NCBI GenBank assembly: GCA_963704155.1
Contig: CAVPHF010000033.1
Span: 46,760 to 110,759 of the forward strand
Reading direction: 5' to 3'
Source of the DNA: Thiohalocapsa sp963704155
GTDB lineage: Bacteria; Pseudomonadota; Gammaproteobacteria; Chromatiales; Chromatiaceae
Length of the DNA: 64,000 nucleotides
This document shows, piece after piece, positions 1 through 10,386 of this stretch; the stretch's first letter is position 1, and each line of letters starts with the position of its first letter. A program made the position numbers and the translations under genes. The notes beneath the pieces are model-generated. The model did no database searches, had not been told where the DNA came from, and was given only the letters and a program-made list of their open reading frames with translations.

Positions 1-1
1 C

Positions 2-373
2 GATAAGCGGCGGCCGCGTCCAAACGAGGCTAAGGTGATGAATATCATCGGCGATGTGCGCGGACGCTCCTGCGTCTTGATCGATGATTTGGTCGATACC
101 GCCGGCACCCTGTGTCAGGCGGCCGCGGCCTTGAAAGATCACGGCGCCGCGCTCGTGGTCGCTTACTGTACGCATCCGGTGCTCTCCGGTCCGGCGGTGG
201 CGAATATCAACGCATCGGTGCTGGACGAGCTGGTGGTGAGCAACACCATCCCGCTGCATGCGGACGCCGAGGCCTGTCCGAAGATCCGCCAGCTCAGCAT
301 CGGCGAGTTGCTCGCGGAGACGATGCGCAGGGTGTCCAATGAGGAATCCGTCAGCTCTTTGTTCGTCGACTGA
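2..373 (+). CDS. prs: Ribose-phosphate pyrophosphokinase, C-terminal part
   Basis: Partial gene entering from the left edge; 123 codons remain. The product makes PRPP from ribose 5-phosphate and ATP in the cytoplasm, feeding purine, pyrimidine, His and Trp synthesis. The visible part reads DKRRPRPNEAKVMNIIGDV and then the PRPP-binding loop VLIDDLVDTAGTLCQAA, which is diagnostic of the family. It ends with the usual C-terminal helix (SIGELLAETMRR). The frame is open to the first complete codon, so the start lies outside. rplY follows 172 bases downstream, a common gammaproteobacterial arrangement (prs-rplY-pth). Confidence 0.96.
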   Translation, partial: DKRRPRPNEAKVMNIIGDVRGRSCVLIDDLVDTAGTLCQAAAALKDHGAALVVAYCTHPVLSGPAVANINASVLDELVVSNTIPLHADAEACPKIRQLSIGELLAETMRRVSNEESVSSLFVD

Positions 374-545
374 GGCCCGGTGACGGCGCCGAAGCCGCCC
401 CGGCATTCGACGGTTTTTATCAGTGATCGCCGGTCTTGCAAGGCTCGGTGGGTCATCAGTGTGCCGGCCGCGGAGCGCGGGCGGCGGTTATCGTGTCGAT
501 TGGCCTGGTCGCGGGCAATCGATCTTTTTCTATGGAGAAAAGCCA

Positions 546-1187
546 ATGAGTGAGACTTTCGAGGTCATCGCCCAGGCTCGAGCCGATGAGGGGAAAGGTG
601 CGAGCCGCCGCCTCCGCGCTCAGGGTCTGGTTCCCGGTATCGTCTACGGCGGTCATAAGGACCCGCAGATGGTCGCCGTTGCGCACAACGAGCTGCTGCA
701 GCGGCTGGAGCATGAGGCGTTCTATTCGTCTCTGCTTGATCTCAAGATCGACGATCAGACGACCAAGGTGGTCCTAAAGGATCTGCAGCGACATCCGGCC
801 AAGCCGTTCATCCTGCATATCGACTTCCAGCGCGTCAGCATGGAGGAGAAGCTGCGCTTGACGGTGCCGCTGCACTTCGAAAACGAGACCACTGCCAAAG
901 GGGTAAAGCTTGGCGGCAAGGTATCGCGTAACCTGACCGAGATCGAGATCAGTTGTCTGCCGCGCGATCTGCCTGAGTACATCGTCGTCGATATGGCGAA
1001 CATGGAGATCGGCGATGTCGTCCACGTATCTGACCTCAAGCTGCCCGAAGGCGTCGAGCTGACGTACGGCCTCGATCCCGAGGCGCCGGTGGTCCTGGTC
1101 CACGCCGGCTACGGCGACGATGCCGATGCCGAGGAGGATGCCGAGGACGATGAAGCGGGCGAGGAGGGCGGACAGACGCCCGTCTGA
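546..1187 (+). CDS. rplY: 50S ribosomal protein L25, long (Ctc/TL5) form
   Basis: 213 residues, the long two-domain form. It has an N-terminal 5S-rRNA-binding L25 domain (about residues 5-90, with GASRRLRAQGLVPGIVYGG) and a C-terminal TL5/CTC beta domain (about 95-190), followed by an acidic Asp/Glu/Ala tail. E. coli L25 has only the first domain. ATG 546 was chosen because GGAGAA lies just upstream and MSETFEVIAQAR is the usual beginning; the frame is open further upstream without homology. It is followed by an intrinsic terminator, so prs-rplY probably form one unit separate from pth. Confidence 0.96.
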   Translation: MSETFEVIAQARADEGKGASRRLRAQGLVPGIVYGGHKDPQMVAVAHNELLQRLEHEAFYSSLLDLKIDDQTTKVVLKDLQRHPAKPFILHIDFQRVSMEEKLRLTVPLHFENETTAKGVKLGGKVSRNLTEIEISCLPRDLPEYIVVDMANMEIGDVVHVSDLKLPEGVELTYGLDPEAPVVLVHAGYGDDADAEEDAEDDEAGEEGGQTPV

Positions 1188-1230
1188 TGGTCGCGCGCTA
1201 AGGTGCCGACGGCTGCCCCGCGGCCGGACG

Positions 1231-1263
1231 CCCGCGGCAGCCGCTGGTTGCCGCGGGTTTTTT
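1231..1263 (+). terminator. Intrinsic terminator after rplY
   Basis: A perfect 9-bp stem (CCCGCGGCA at 1231-1239, TGCCGCGGG at 1249-1257) with a 9-base loop runs directly into six T residues. This is a textbook Rho-independent terminator placed 44 bases after the rplY stop. Confidence 0.9.
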
Positions 1264-1267
1264 GTTT

Positions 1268-1302
1268 CTAGGGACGCGCTGAACCATTCAGCGTCTCCCT
1301 AG
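1268..1302. repeat. REP-like imperfect palindrome
   Basis: CTAGGGACGCGCTGAA (1268-1283) faces TTCAGCGTCTCCCTAG (1287-1302) with a three-base loop; 14 of 16 positions pair. It follows the rplY terminator at once and precedes the pth ribosome binding site. It has the size and shape of REP-type elements mobilised by RAYT proteins, and a RAYT gene lies at the right end of the window, but a link between them is inference. Confidence 0.5.
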
Positions 1303-1331
1303 ATGGTTCTGTTTCGGAGGGTCATGAGGCC

Positions 1332-1916
1332 ATGACAGAGGGCGGTATTCGGTTGATCGTCGGCCTTGGTAATCCCGGGCCCGAGTATGAGCGGACCAGG
1401 CATAACGCCGGATTCTGGCTGCTCGATCGCTTGGCGGCCGATCATCAGGGCCAATTCAAGGCCGAGTCCAAGTTTCATGGCATGCTCGCAAGGGTTCGCG
1501 TCGGCGGCCGGGATCTGCGCTTGCTCAAGCCCATGACCTACATGAACCACAGCGGCCGTGCTGTTGCTGCCGTGGTGCGTTACTACGACATCGCGCCGGA
1601 GCAGCTGCTGGTTGCCTACGATGAACTCGACCTGCCTGCGGGGCGGCTCAAGCTTAAGCTCGGCGGCGGGCACGCCGGCCATAACGGGATGCGCGATACC
1701 ATCGCCGCACTCGGCAGCCGCGACTTTTGGCGCCTGCGCATCGGCATTGATCATCCGGGCAGCAAGGAGCAGGTGGTCGCCTACGTGCTGAGCCGACCGT
1801 CGAAGCAAGATGCCGCCGCCATCCTCGACGCCATCGATGACGCCGGGCGCGGCTTGCCGGAGTTGATCGACGGCAAGTTTCAGTTGGCGATGAACCGGCT
1901 TCATTCGGCGCCCTGA
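1332..1916 (+). CDS. pth: Peptidyl-tRNA hydrolase
   Basis: 194 residues, the normal family length. The enzyme cleaves the ester between peptide and tRNA on drop-off peptidyl-tRNAs. Visible motifs are LIVGLGNPGPEYERTRHNAG (the His of TRHNAG is catalytic), KPMTYMNHSG and the substrate-binding stretch GGHAGHNGMRD. The start MTEGGIRL is preceded by GGAGGGTCATGAGGCC. It is the third gene of the prs-rplY-pth cluster but is separated from rplY by a terminator, so it probably has its own transcription start. Confidence 0.96.
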   Translation: MTEGGIRLIVGLGNPGPEYERTRHNAGFWLLDRLAADHQGQFKAESKFHGMLARVRVGGRDLRLLKPMTYMNHSGRAVAAVVRYYDIAPEQLLVAYDELDLPAGRLKLKLGGGHAGHNGMRDTIAALGSRDFWRLRIGIDHPGSKEQVVAYVLSRPSKQDAAAILDAIDDAGRGLPELIDGKFQLAMNRLHSAP

Positions 1917-2039
1917 GGGCAGATCCTTGCCGGGTCATCTCCGCAGCGAGTGCGGCGGAGACTGGCCGCTGGCGCAGGCCGCGCCCCCTCGATCATTCCG
2001 CGGCGGCTGGGGTGCGAGCATCCAATGCTAATCGTCAAC

Positions 2040-2999
2040 TCAGAAATGATGCACGTAGCGCAGATTAAAGCGGCTCCCCTCCGGCCGGTTCTCCGCATTG
2101 GATTCCCAGTAGGCGTTGAAGAAGACGTGGTCGTTCGGTGACACGTGGTAGACCAGTCCGGGGCCGATGCCGAGCACCTGTTCCTTGCTGTCGCGCACGC
2201 GGTGGCCGTCGACCTCGCTGTCGTTGAGCTGCTTCAGATAGTAGCCGTTTACGCCTAGGCGTAGTCGCTTCGGCAGCACCTCGTAGGCGCTGGCGAAATT
2301 CAGATGAATGGCTTGCCCAGCCTGGCTGTCATCGGCATTCAAGGGCTTGAATGGATCTTCGTTCTTAGCGTTCCAAAGGTAATGCAGGCGCCAGGAGGCG
2401 GTCCACTTTGGGGTCAGAAACGCCGTCGCAGCCCAGTACGGATTGAATGAGAAGAAGTTGCTCCCGGCATTGATCGCATCATCCGCATCATAGGCGCCGG
2501 TCGGCAAGAGCATTTGCAGCTCAATTCGTTGTACTAACCTCGGGCCATTCGGGCCCATTATTGGATCCCACTGCAAGAAGGGGCCAACCAGCAGGTCGCC
2601 GAGGTTTCCGCTATTGGCGGAAAGCGCAAAGTTGTCTTGGGGATCGAGATCGAAGTCTGCGTATGGGAGCATCAGGTTGATGCCCCAGTAGGCATCCAAC
2701 ATCGGTTTCTGGTCGGATTGATACACGAGCTGGGTGATGCCCACAGTGGCGTCGATTTCGGCCTTTTGCAGCCCCTGTGCAGTCGGCAAGAGCAGGTTAT
2801 CGCCGCTCCCGTCTTTGAGGCGACCCTTTCGGTATAACTGAACGTATTGCTGCACGTACCAACCCGCACCGGCCGGTGGTGCACCGTCGAGAAAGCTCGT
2901 GAAGCCTAGATTGATCGCCGGCAGCTCATACGCATCCGCGGGCTGTGCCGCAATGCAGACCAGTATGGACCCGAGGATGGGATATCGTATTTTGTGCAT
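2040..2999 (-). CDS. Phenol/MetA-type outer-membrane protein, putative transporter
   Basis: 319 residues. It begins with a signal peptide (MHKIRYPILGSILVCIAAQP, cleavage near ADA-YE), then a beta-strand-rich body with many alternating aromatic residues and a terminal ...NLRYVHHF. This matches the family known as 'MetA pathway of phenol degradation' (PF13557), which contains predicted outer-membrane channels for hydrophobic substrates. Substrate cannot be told from sequence. The start at 2999 was chosen for the signal peptide and the AGGGGT upstream; longer frames lack homology. It faces away from the FadL-type gene across a 600-base intergenic region. Confidence 0.75.
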   Translation of the reverse strand: MHKIRYPILGSILVCIAAQPADAYELPAINLGFTSFLDGAPPAGAGWYVQQYVQLYRKGRLKDGSGDNLLLPTAQGLQKAEIDATVGITQLVYQSDQKPMLDAYWGINLMLPYADFDLDPQDNFALSANSGNLGDLLVGPFLQWDPIMGPNGPRLVQRIELQMLLPTGAYDADDAINAGSNFFSFNPYWAATAFLTPKWTASWRLHYLWNAKNEDPFKPLNADDSQAGQAIHLNFASAYEVLPKRLRLGVNGYYLKQLNDSEVDGHRVRDSKEQVLGIGPGLVYHVSPNDHVFFNAYWESNAENRPEGSRFNLRYVHHF

Positions 3000-3308
3000 G
3001 GTGACCCCTGTGGTTCGTTTTGATGCCTCGACTACTGATGCCGAAAGCCGACGGGCGATACTGCTTGGCACCGGCGTTGTATTTTCGCAGACTGCTCGAT
3101 TTCCGCAACATCGCCCAAGGCAGCTGGTGAGAGAACGGGTTTTGGCCTAGCGGGGATCATCAAAAGGGGTCGGCAAGGGGTTTTGGACTTCGCCATGGCT
3201 CCTGCCGAAGCCGTCGCTGCGCGGTGCGATCAGGATATCGAGCCAGTAAGGGCCAGATGATGAGCTGAAGCAACCGGTCCGGGATCGGAGCCACATGTGC
3301 GAACAGGG

Positions 3309-3330
3309 TAAAGATAAAGATAAAGATAAA
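3309..3330. repeat. Short tandem repeat (TAAAGA unit)
   Basis: Three complete copies of TAAAGA plus a partial TAAA. The repeat is AT-rich and sits in the 600-base intergenic stretch (3000-3600) between two divergent outer-membrane protein genes, just upstream of a possible promoter. Tandem hexamers in such a place could vary in length. Apart from this repeat and the promoter, I see nothing else in the 3000-3600 interval. Confidence 0.7.
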
Positions 3331-3384
3331 CAAAAATGATAGATATATAAAGTAATTGTGAGGACGAGTGCCAGCTTGCCTTGG

Positions 3385-3412
3385 TTGACAATCCGCAAAG
3401 ATCGCGTAGTAT
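3385..3412 (+). promoter_or_regulatory. Putative sigma-70 promoter for the FadL-type gene
   Basis: TTGACA at 3385-3390, a 16-base spacer and TAGTAT at 3407-3412, pointing toward the gene at 3601. The -35 box is perfect and the -10 box matches at 4 of 6 positions. It would give a leader of about 180 bases. Confidence 0.5.
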
Positions 3413-3600
3413 TGGCATGGAATAGACAGCGTATTTTGTTTGCAACATGGCGGGCGTACCCAGATGCCGCCGGCCTTCAGGACACGCGTCTGTTTTGGTG
3501 CTTTGGCGGCCTGTCCTTTGGGCGCGGCGCCTCGGGAGGCTGGGGCAACTGTCGGTCAGTGCGCCAGTCTCGACGGTACTAATAATTCTTGGAGGCAGGT

Positions 3601-5089
3601 GTGAAAACGACATTGAAACAGGTCTTGTCTGCGACCATTGCGTGTGCGCTGTTGCCCGCATCCGCTTGGGCGACGAACGGTTACTTCTCTCATGGCTGGG
3701 GTACACAGTCGAAAGCGATGGCTGGTGTCGCGACCGCGCTGCCGACCAGCACCCTGGTCTCGGCGACCAATCCGGCAGGCATGGCGTTTATCGGCCAGTC
3801 GCTGGACTTGGGGGTCGCCTTTTTCAGTCCGTCGCCCCGCGGCTATGAGGCCAACAACGATTTCTCCACTGAAAACGGATTTCCCACCGGTCCTTTCGTC
3901 ACGCCCGGGTAAGTACGACAGTGACGACGACTGGTTCCTGATCCCGAGCTTCGGTTACAACTATGTGATCGACGAGCGCAGCACCATCGGAGTCAGCGTG
4001 TTCGGCAACGGGGGCATGAACACGCGATACAAGGATCGGCCTCCGTTCGAGAACTTCGCGGCATTTCCCAAATCAGTTGGCCGTGCCCCCGGGCACACAG
4101 CCGCCGCCGGAGAGCGGGCTGTTCGCAAGTCCGAGCGGCCTGCTGTTTCAGATGACTCCGCAAGGCCCGGCGCCGGCGACTGGTCCTACCTCGGCGCCGA
4201 ATAATGCCAATCCGAACGGCGTGTTCACGGCCACGACGCCAACCGGTATCAACTTGGAGCAGCTCTTCATCGAGGTTCCCTTACACGCTCAAGATCGGTG
4301 ACGGCAAGCAGTCGATCGGTATTGCGCCGGTCTTGGCCGTGCAGTCGTTCGAGGCGAAAGGTCTCGAGCCCTTCAAGCAGCTCTCCGTGAATCCTGACAA
4401 TGTTACTAACAACGGCGCAGAGTGGAGCTACGGCGCTGGCCTGCATTTCGGGTGGTATGGCGAGATCGACCGACCAACTGGCGCTGGGCGCCTCCTATCG
4501 CACCAAGGTCTGGATGACGAAGCTTGATGATTACAAGGGGCTGTTCGCCGACGGAGGCAGCTTCGACATCCCGGCGATGTTCAACCTTGGTGTCGCTTAC
4601 AAGCCTCAGCCCAATCTCACGTTGGCCTTCGACTACCAGCACATCTTTTATGACGAGATCGATGCGATCTCCAACTCCAGCGACTCCGACATAACTCAGT
4701 GCCAGACGGCGGGGCCGAAGCCCTCCTTCTGTCTGGGTGGCGAGAGCGGCATTGGGTTTGGATGGCAGAGCATGGATGTCTTCAAGCTGGGGCTCAAGTA
4801 TGACGCGAATGAGAAGCTGAGCCTGCTGGGCGGCGTCAGCTACAACACCGAGGTCTTCAGGACGGATGCCCAGGGCCTGTTCAACGTGCTTGCTCCGGCG
4901 ACGATTCGCTGGCACGTCACGGCAGGTGCCACCTATCGGCTTAATGACAAGGATGCCCTGAACTTTGCGTTTTCCTATATGCCGAAGGAAACGTTCGATG
5001 GCACCAGCCCACAATTGGTCCAGACCCAGACGGGCAATCTTTACATGGAGCAAATGGACATCGAGGTCAGCTGGCGGCATAGCTTCTGA
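3601..5089 (+). pseudogene. FadL/TodX-family outer-membrane transporter, four frameshifts
   Basis: The gene starts at GTG 3601 with a good GGAGG and a signal peptide (VKTTLKQVLSATIACALL... ASAWA). The mature start NGYFSHGWGTQSKAMAG and the following NPAGMAFIG are typical of the OmpP1/FadL/TodX family, which moves long-chain fatty acids or aromatic hydrocarbons across the outer membrane. Four +1 frameshifts lie near 3905, 4070, 4276 and 4470. When corrected, the segments join into one protein of about 495 residues ending in a beta-barrel-type ...VSWRHSF. Each shift looks like one extra base in or next to a short run (for example CCCGGG and CCCTT). Either the gene is decaying or the consensus carries insertion errors. 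Confidence 0.8.
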
Positions 5090-5167
5090 GGTCTGTAGGG
5101 TCGCCTTGGCGCTGGATCGGCTGATATCTTTGGCGCAGACCCGCCGCCGGCGTCTGGGTCGTTCGCA

Positions 5168-5201
5168 AGGCGCCCCATGCGTTCGAACGCATGGGGCGCT
5201 T
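5168..5201. terminator. Bidirectional terminator, 30-bp perfect palindrome
   Basis: The 30 bases from 5170 to 5199 are a perfect palindrome (half-site GCGCCCCATGCGTTC), flanked by AAG on the left and TTGG on the right. It lies between the converging FadL-type gene (ends 5089) and ugd (ends 5218), so it can terminate both. The T/A tracts are weak; a pure regulatory role is less likely. Confidence 0.6.
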
Positions 5202-5217
5202 GGTCTTGGTCGGGCCG

Positions 5218-6562
5218 TTAGCTGGCGCGTGCCGGCGCGGGAACGCGCCCGATAGAGACGTAATGCAGTCCGGCTGCCGCCAGTTGGCTGTGGATCGAAG
5301 ATGTTGCGACCGTCGAATACCACCGGCTCTTTCAGCTTCGCCTTGAGGGCGCTGAAGTCCGGGCTGCGGAATTGCGCCCACTCGGTGACGATGGCGAGCG
5401 CGTCGGCACCATCGACCGCGGCCATCTGCTCGTCCACCAGCGTCAGGTCCGGCCGTTCGCCATAGATGCGCAGCGTTTCTTCGCCGGCGACTGGATCGAA
5501 GGCCCGGACCCGTGCGCCGGCCTCCCAGAGCTGCTCCATCAGGCGGCGGCTCGATGCCTCGCGCATGTCGTCCGTGTTCGGCTTGAAGGCGAGCCCCCAA
5601 AGCGCGATCGTCTTGCCGCGCAAGGCGCCGTCGAAGTAGGCGCTGATTTTCTTGAACAGCACGTCCTTCTGCCGGTCGTTGACCGCCTCTACCGCCTGCA
5701 GCAGTTGCGGGGAGTAGCCGATCGAAACGGCGGTGCGCTCGAGCGCCCGGACATCCTTCGGAAAGCAGGAACCGCCGTACCCGCAGCCGGGGTAGATGAA
5801 CTGATAACCGATACGCGGGTCGGAGCCGATGCCGATGCGCACCTGTTCGATGTCGGCGCCGACCGCCTCGGCAATATTGGACAGCTCGTTCATGAAGCTG
5901 ATCTTGGTCGCCAGCATGGCGTTGGCCGCGTACTTGGTGAGTTCGGCGGAACGGATGTCCATCAGCATCACGCGATCGTGGCTGCGGTTGAAGGGCGCGT
6001 AGAGTGCGCGCAACAGCTCGCCGGTGCGGGGGTTGTCGGTGCCGACGACGACGCGATCCGGACGCATGAAGTCCTCGATGGCAGCGCCTTCCTTCAGGAA
6101 CTCCGGATTCGATACGACGTCGAATTCGTGCTTTGTGCCTCGCGCCGCCTGGGTTTCGCGAATCGCCTCGGCGACGCGGTCTGCAGTGCCAACCGGTACG
6201 GTCGACTTGTCGATGACGACGCGGTAGCCGGCGATGTGCTCGCCGATGGTCTTGGCGACGCTCAATACATGCCGAAGGTCGGCGGAGCCGTCCTCATCCG
6301 GCGGCGTGCCCACCGCGATGAATTGAAACAAACCATGTGCGACGCCCGCGGCAAGATCGGTGGAGAACGAAATGCGGCCGGCCGCGCGGTTCTTGCGGAT
6401 CAGATCCTCGAGTCCTGGTTCGAAGATCGGCACGCCGTCGGCATTGAGTAGGTCGATCTTGCGCTGGTCGACGTCGACGCACATGACATGGTTGCCGACC
6501 TCGGCCAGACAGGCACCCGTGACAAGGCCGACATAACCGCTTCCGAAAATGGTGACGTCCAT
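5218..6562 (-). CDS. ugd: UDP-glucose 6-dehydrogenase, frameshifted near the 3' end
   Basis: The enzyme oxidises UDP-glucose to UDP-glucuronate with NAD+, supplying capsule, exopolysaccharide or LPS synthesis. The N-terminal Rossmann motif MDVTIFGSGYVGLVTGACL, the SKSTVPVGT-like VIDKSTVPVGT, the catalytic segment with Cys (YPGCGYGGSCFPKDV, GGSCFPKD) and the C-terminal ALWGLAFKPNTDDMREA are all present. A single extra base near 5286 (GG) breaks the frame at NIFDPQ. Correcting it restores QLAAAGLHYVSIGRVPAPA and a TAA at 5218-5220, giving about 447 residues, the usual length. Without correction the frame runs on past the normal end into the convergent gene. No other polysaccharide gene is adjacent. 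Confidence 0.9.
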
Positions 6563-6721
6563 CGATAGCTCCGACTCTCTATGACCGCGCGCCACGCGGC
6601 GAGTGTTTAGGTTCGATCTGAAATCAAGCCGCGGAATATTAGCAGATTTGGCAAGCCGGCCATCTGGGGAGATCGCCGCCGTGGCGGCTATCCCGAGCGC
6701 AGGCGCGTGCCCGATTCGGCG

Positions 6722-6750
6722 TTGACGAGCAGTCGCACGCACTGTACTAT
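6722..6750 (+). promoter_or_regulatory. Sigma-70 promoter of the tRNA-tuf operon
   Basis: TTGACG (6722-6727), exactly 17 bases, TACTAT (6745-6750), followed by a GC-containing discriminator (GCCTAGCTCG) and then the tRNA-Tyr gene 20 bases later. Spacing and position fit a strong stable-RNA promoter, probably under stringent control; that last point is inference from the GC-rich discriminator. Confidence 0.75.
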
Positions 6751-6769
6751 GCCTAGCTCGGTCGACATC

Positions 6770-6854
6770 GGAGGGGTTCCCGAGCGGTCAAAGGGATCAG
6801 ACTGTAAATCTGACGGCTCAGCCTTCGGAGGTTCGAATCCTCCCCCCTCCACCA
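6770..6854 (+). tRNA. tRNA-Tyr (anticodon GTA)
   Basis: 85 bases with encoded CCA. The acceptor arm GGAGGGG pairs with CCCCTCC. The long variable arm and the GTA anticodon in CAGACTGTAAATCTG identify a class II tRNA-Tyr. First gene of the tRNA-tuf operon. Confidence 0.97.
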
Positions 6855-7036
6855 CGTACCTCAAAACAGTGGCAAGGACGATGCGCTGCGCGACTCGATG
6901 TTTTGGCGCGTGGGCAGTCTCTGATCCCAGGTTAGGCGCAAGTCAGGCGGCGCCGTTAGCAGTGTGTCGAGCGGCAATTCTAATTGCGAAGACTGGCCTT
7001 AAGGATACAGCCGCAAGGACCCGGAAAGCAGTCGCG

Positions 7037-7110
<74 letters not shown>

Positions 7111-7230
7111 AACGGTTTGATGGCGTGGAGGCCGGCATGTCGTTCGAAATGTGGATGATGGTCCGGTCCGAGAAGCTGTTTTGGGATGCTACTCCGGGAA
7201 GGGGTCGCTCAATAGAGACAGGAGAGTTTC

Positions 7231-7306
7231 GCCCATGTAGCTCAGCTGGTAGAGCACACCCTTGGTAAGGGTGAGGTCACCGGTTCGACTCCGGTCATGG
7301 GCTCCA
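7231..7306 (+). tRNA. tRNA-Thr (anticodon GGT)
   Basis: 76 bases with encoded CCA. The acceptor arm GCCCATG pairs with CATGGGC. The anticodon loop TTGGTAA carries GGT. The Tyr-Gly-Thr-tuf order equals the tyrU-glyT-thrT-tufB operon of enterobacteria. Confidence 0.97.
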
Positions 7307-7421
7307 GTAATTGACGTGCAAGGCCAATGGCGGCCCGCGTACGTCTTGATTCGAGATAGCTGACCGCCGGCGATGCGGTGTGTCGGTCTGGGCCTCAGGT
7401 ACGCTGGCGGAGAGGAAGTCG

Positions 7422-8612
<1,191 letters not shown>

Positions 8613-8630
8613 TACTTGGCCTGGTTCCGC

Positions 8631-8684
8631 GGGCCGAGGGTTGAGGGCCTTAGTCCTCAACTCCCGGCCCTCGGCCCTCGGCCC
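8631..8684 (+). terminator. Large stem-loop after tuf copy 1
   Basis: GGGCCGAGGGTTGAGG (8631-8646) faces CCTCAACTCCC...CCCTCGGCCC. The stem contains a bulge, and the right arm repeats CCTCGGCC twice. It sits between tuf and tRNA-Trp and could attenuate transcription or act as a processing site before the downstream tRNA. There is no strong T run. Confidence 0.5.
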
Positions 8685-8692
8685 GTCTCTTT

Positions 8693-8768
<76 letters not shown>

Positions 8769-8798
8769 TACATCGGCGCTGATGCGCTTCTTAATGCA

Positions 8799-9176
8799 AT
8801 GAATGCACGAGCCGAAGCCGGGTCTTCCGGCCTCGATACCGCTAAGCTCGTGGTGTCGGCGACCATCATCGTCGCCGGCATCTGGGCTTTTTACTTTTTT
8901 GCAGGATATTCGCTGCTGTTGCGGGTCGTGGCCCTGTTGGCCCTGTCCGGGGGCGCGGCCGCGCTCGCGCTGACGACCGCGCCGGGTCGCCAATTATGGC
9001 GCTTCGCCGTCGATTCGCGAATGGAAGTGCGCAAGGTCGTCTGGCCGACCCGCCAAGAGACCATGCAGACCACGCTGATCGTCATCGTGATGGTGTTCTT
9101 GCTCGGCGTTCTGCTGTGGCTGTTCGACATGGTGCTGATGGCGATCCTGCGGTTCCTTACCGGACAGGGAGGCTGA
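8799..9176 (+). CDS. secE: Preprotein translocase subunit SecE
   Basis: 125 residues with three hydrophobic segments (about residues 17-37, 40-62 and 93-118), like the three-span SecE of E. coli. SecE clamps SecY in the inner-membrane translocon. The conserved cytoplasmic amphipathic motif is visible as SRMEVRKVVWPTRQETMQTT. ATG 8799 (MNARAEAG) is preferred over upstream codons that lie inside tRNA-Trp. nusG begins two bases after its stop. Confidence 0.95.
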   Translation: MNARAEAGSSGLDTAKLVVSATIIVAGIWAFYFFAGYSLLLRVVALLALSGGAAALALTTAPGRQLWRFAVDSRMEVRKVVWPTRQETMQTTLIVIVMVFLLGVLLWLFDMVLMAILRFLTGQGG

Positions 9177-9178
9177 GC

Positions 9179-9712
9179 GTGGCAAAACGTTGGTACGTGA
9201 TACACGCATTCTCCGGCTTCGAAGGCCATGTGCAGCGATCGCTGCATGAGCGGATCAAGCGTGCCGGCATGGAAGAGTATTTCGGCGACATCCTCGTACC
9301 AACCGAAGAGGTGGTCGAGATTCGCCAGGGCCAGCAGCGCAAAAGCGAGCGAAAATTCTTCCCCGGTTATGTCCTGATCAACATGGAAATGACCGACGAA
9401 ACCTGGCACCTGGTCAAGGATGTTCCGAAGGTCATGGGGTTCATCGGCGGCAAGGGGGAGCGGCCAGCGCCGATCCCGGACTCCCAAGCCGACGCGATTC
9501 TGCAGCGGATGCAGGACGGTGTCGAAAAGCCGCGGCCCAAGGTGCTGTATGAGCCGGGCGAGGTCGTGCGCGTGACCGACGGCCCGTTCACTGATTTCAA
9601 CGGCGTCGTTGAAGAGGTCGATTACGTCAAGAGCCGCGTCAAGGTCTCGGTACTGATCTTCGGGCGCTCAACGCCGGTTGAGCTGGAGTTCGCGCAGGTC
9701 GAGAAGGGCTGA
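9179..9712 (+). CDS. nusG: Transcription termination/antitermination protein NusG
   Basis: 177 residues, starting at GTG 9179 (VAKRWYVIHAFSGFE) two bases after the secE stop. NusG couples RNA polymerase to Rho and to the ribosome through S10. The NGN domain (RWYVIHAFSGFE; FFPGYVLINMEM; FIGGKGERPAPI) occupies residues 1-110 and the KOW domain (GEVVRVTDGPFTDFNGVVEE) residues 125-177. The secE-nusG pair is translationally close and almost certainly cotranscribed. Confidence 0.97.
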   Translation: MAKRWYVIHAFSGFEGHVQRSLHERIKRAGMEEYFGDILVPTEEVVEIRQGQQRKSERKFFPGYVLINMEMTDETWHLVKDVPKVMGFIGGKGERPAPIPDSQADAILQRMQDGVEKPRPKVLYEPGEVVRVTDGPFTDFNGVVEEVDYVKSRVKVSVLIFGRSTPVELEFAQVEKG

Positions 9713-9951
9713 TCAAATCTTGGTCCGCCATCAAGAACGCTGACTCAGTTGCTTAGATGCGGCGCCAATGGCATTTCGCGCGCGGCTATCGAGCCCCACT
9801 CTGTCCGCCGGCACCCTTGGGGCGGCGCTGGGTGGATTATCAGTTTAGGCCCCGACCGACGGATGTCGGCGGGATCATCGTCGATACGACGAAACCATCA
9901 CTCGGGGAGCCAGTCGCGGTGATTGGCGTTTGAACCCGTCGGAGTCAATCC

Positions 9952-10386
9952 ATGGCGAAAAAAGTATCCGCCTACATCAAGCTGCAGGTCAAGGCCGGCG
10001 AGGCCAACCCGAGTCCACCGGTCGGTCCTGCGTTGGGCCAGCATGGCGTCAACATCATGGAGTTCTGCAAGGCTTTCAACGCCAAGACGCAGGAACTCGA
10101 AAAGGGTCTGCCCACCCCGGTCGTGATCACGGTCTACTCGGACCGCAGTTTCACCTTCATCACGAAGACGCCGCCGGCCGCGGTCCTGTTGAAAAAGGCT
10201 GCTGGCATCCCGAAAGGCAGCGCCACCCCGAATACGACCAAGGTCGGTACGGTATCGCGCGCCCAGCTCGAAGAGATCGCGACCGCCAAGATGCCCGATT
10301 TGACCGCGGCCGACATGGACGCCGCGGTTCGCACCATCGCCGGCAGCGCTCGTGCTATGGGTCTTCAAGTCGAGGGGGTGGAGTGA
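9952..10386 (+). CDS. rplK: 50S ribosomal protein L11
   Basis: 144 residues (E. coli 142). L11 forms the GTPase-associated centre with 23S rRNA. The N-terminal QVKAGEANPSPPVGPALGQ and the C-terminal rRNA-binding TVPTL-like KVGTVSRAQLEEIA region are clear. It starts a new unit after a 239-base gap from nusG (9713-9951), which probably holds a promoter or leader; I see small hairpins there but no convincing boxes. Its stop TGA overlaps the rplA ATG by one base. Confidence 0.97.
   Translation: MAKKVSAYIKLQVKAGEANPSPPVGPALGQHGVNIMEFCKAFNAKTQELEKGLPTPVVITVYSDRSFTFITKTPPAAVLLKKAAGIPKGSATPNTTKVGTVSRAQLEEIATAKMPDLTAADMDAAVRTIAGSARAMGLQVEGVE

Noticed and set aside
5170..5199. 30-bp palindrome as a transcription-factor operator
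   Set aside because: Its position between two convergent genes makes a bidirectional terminator more likely.
5372..6451. Long plus-strand frame opposite ugd
   Set aside because: Antisense shadow of a high-GC gene; no start context or family motif.
4406..6742. A single 778-codon minus-strand frame covering ugd and much of the FadL-type gene
   Set aside because: Only the part from 6562 down to about 5290 is UDP-glucose dehydrogenase. The remainder is read-through in the wrong frame after a one-base shift and has no homology.
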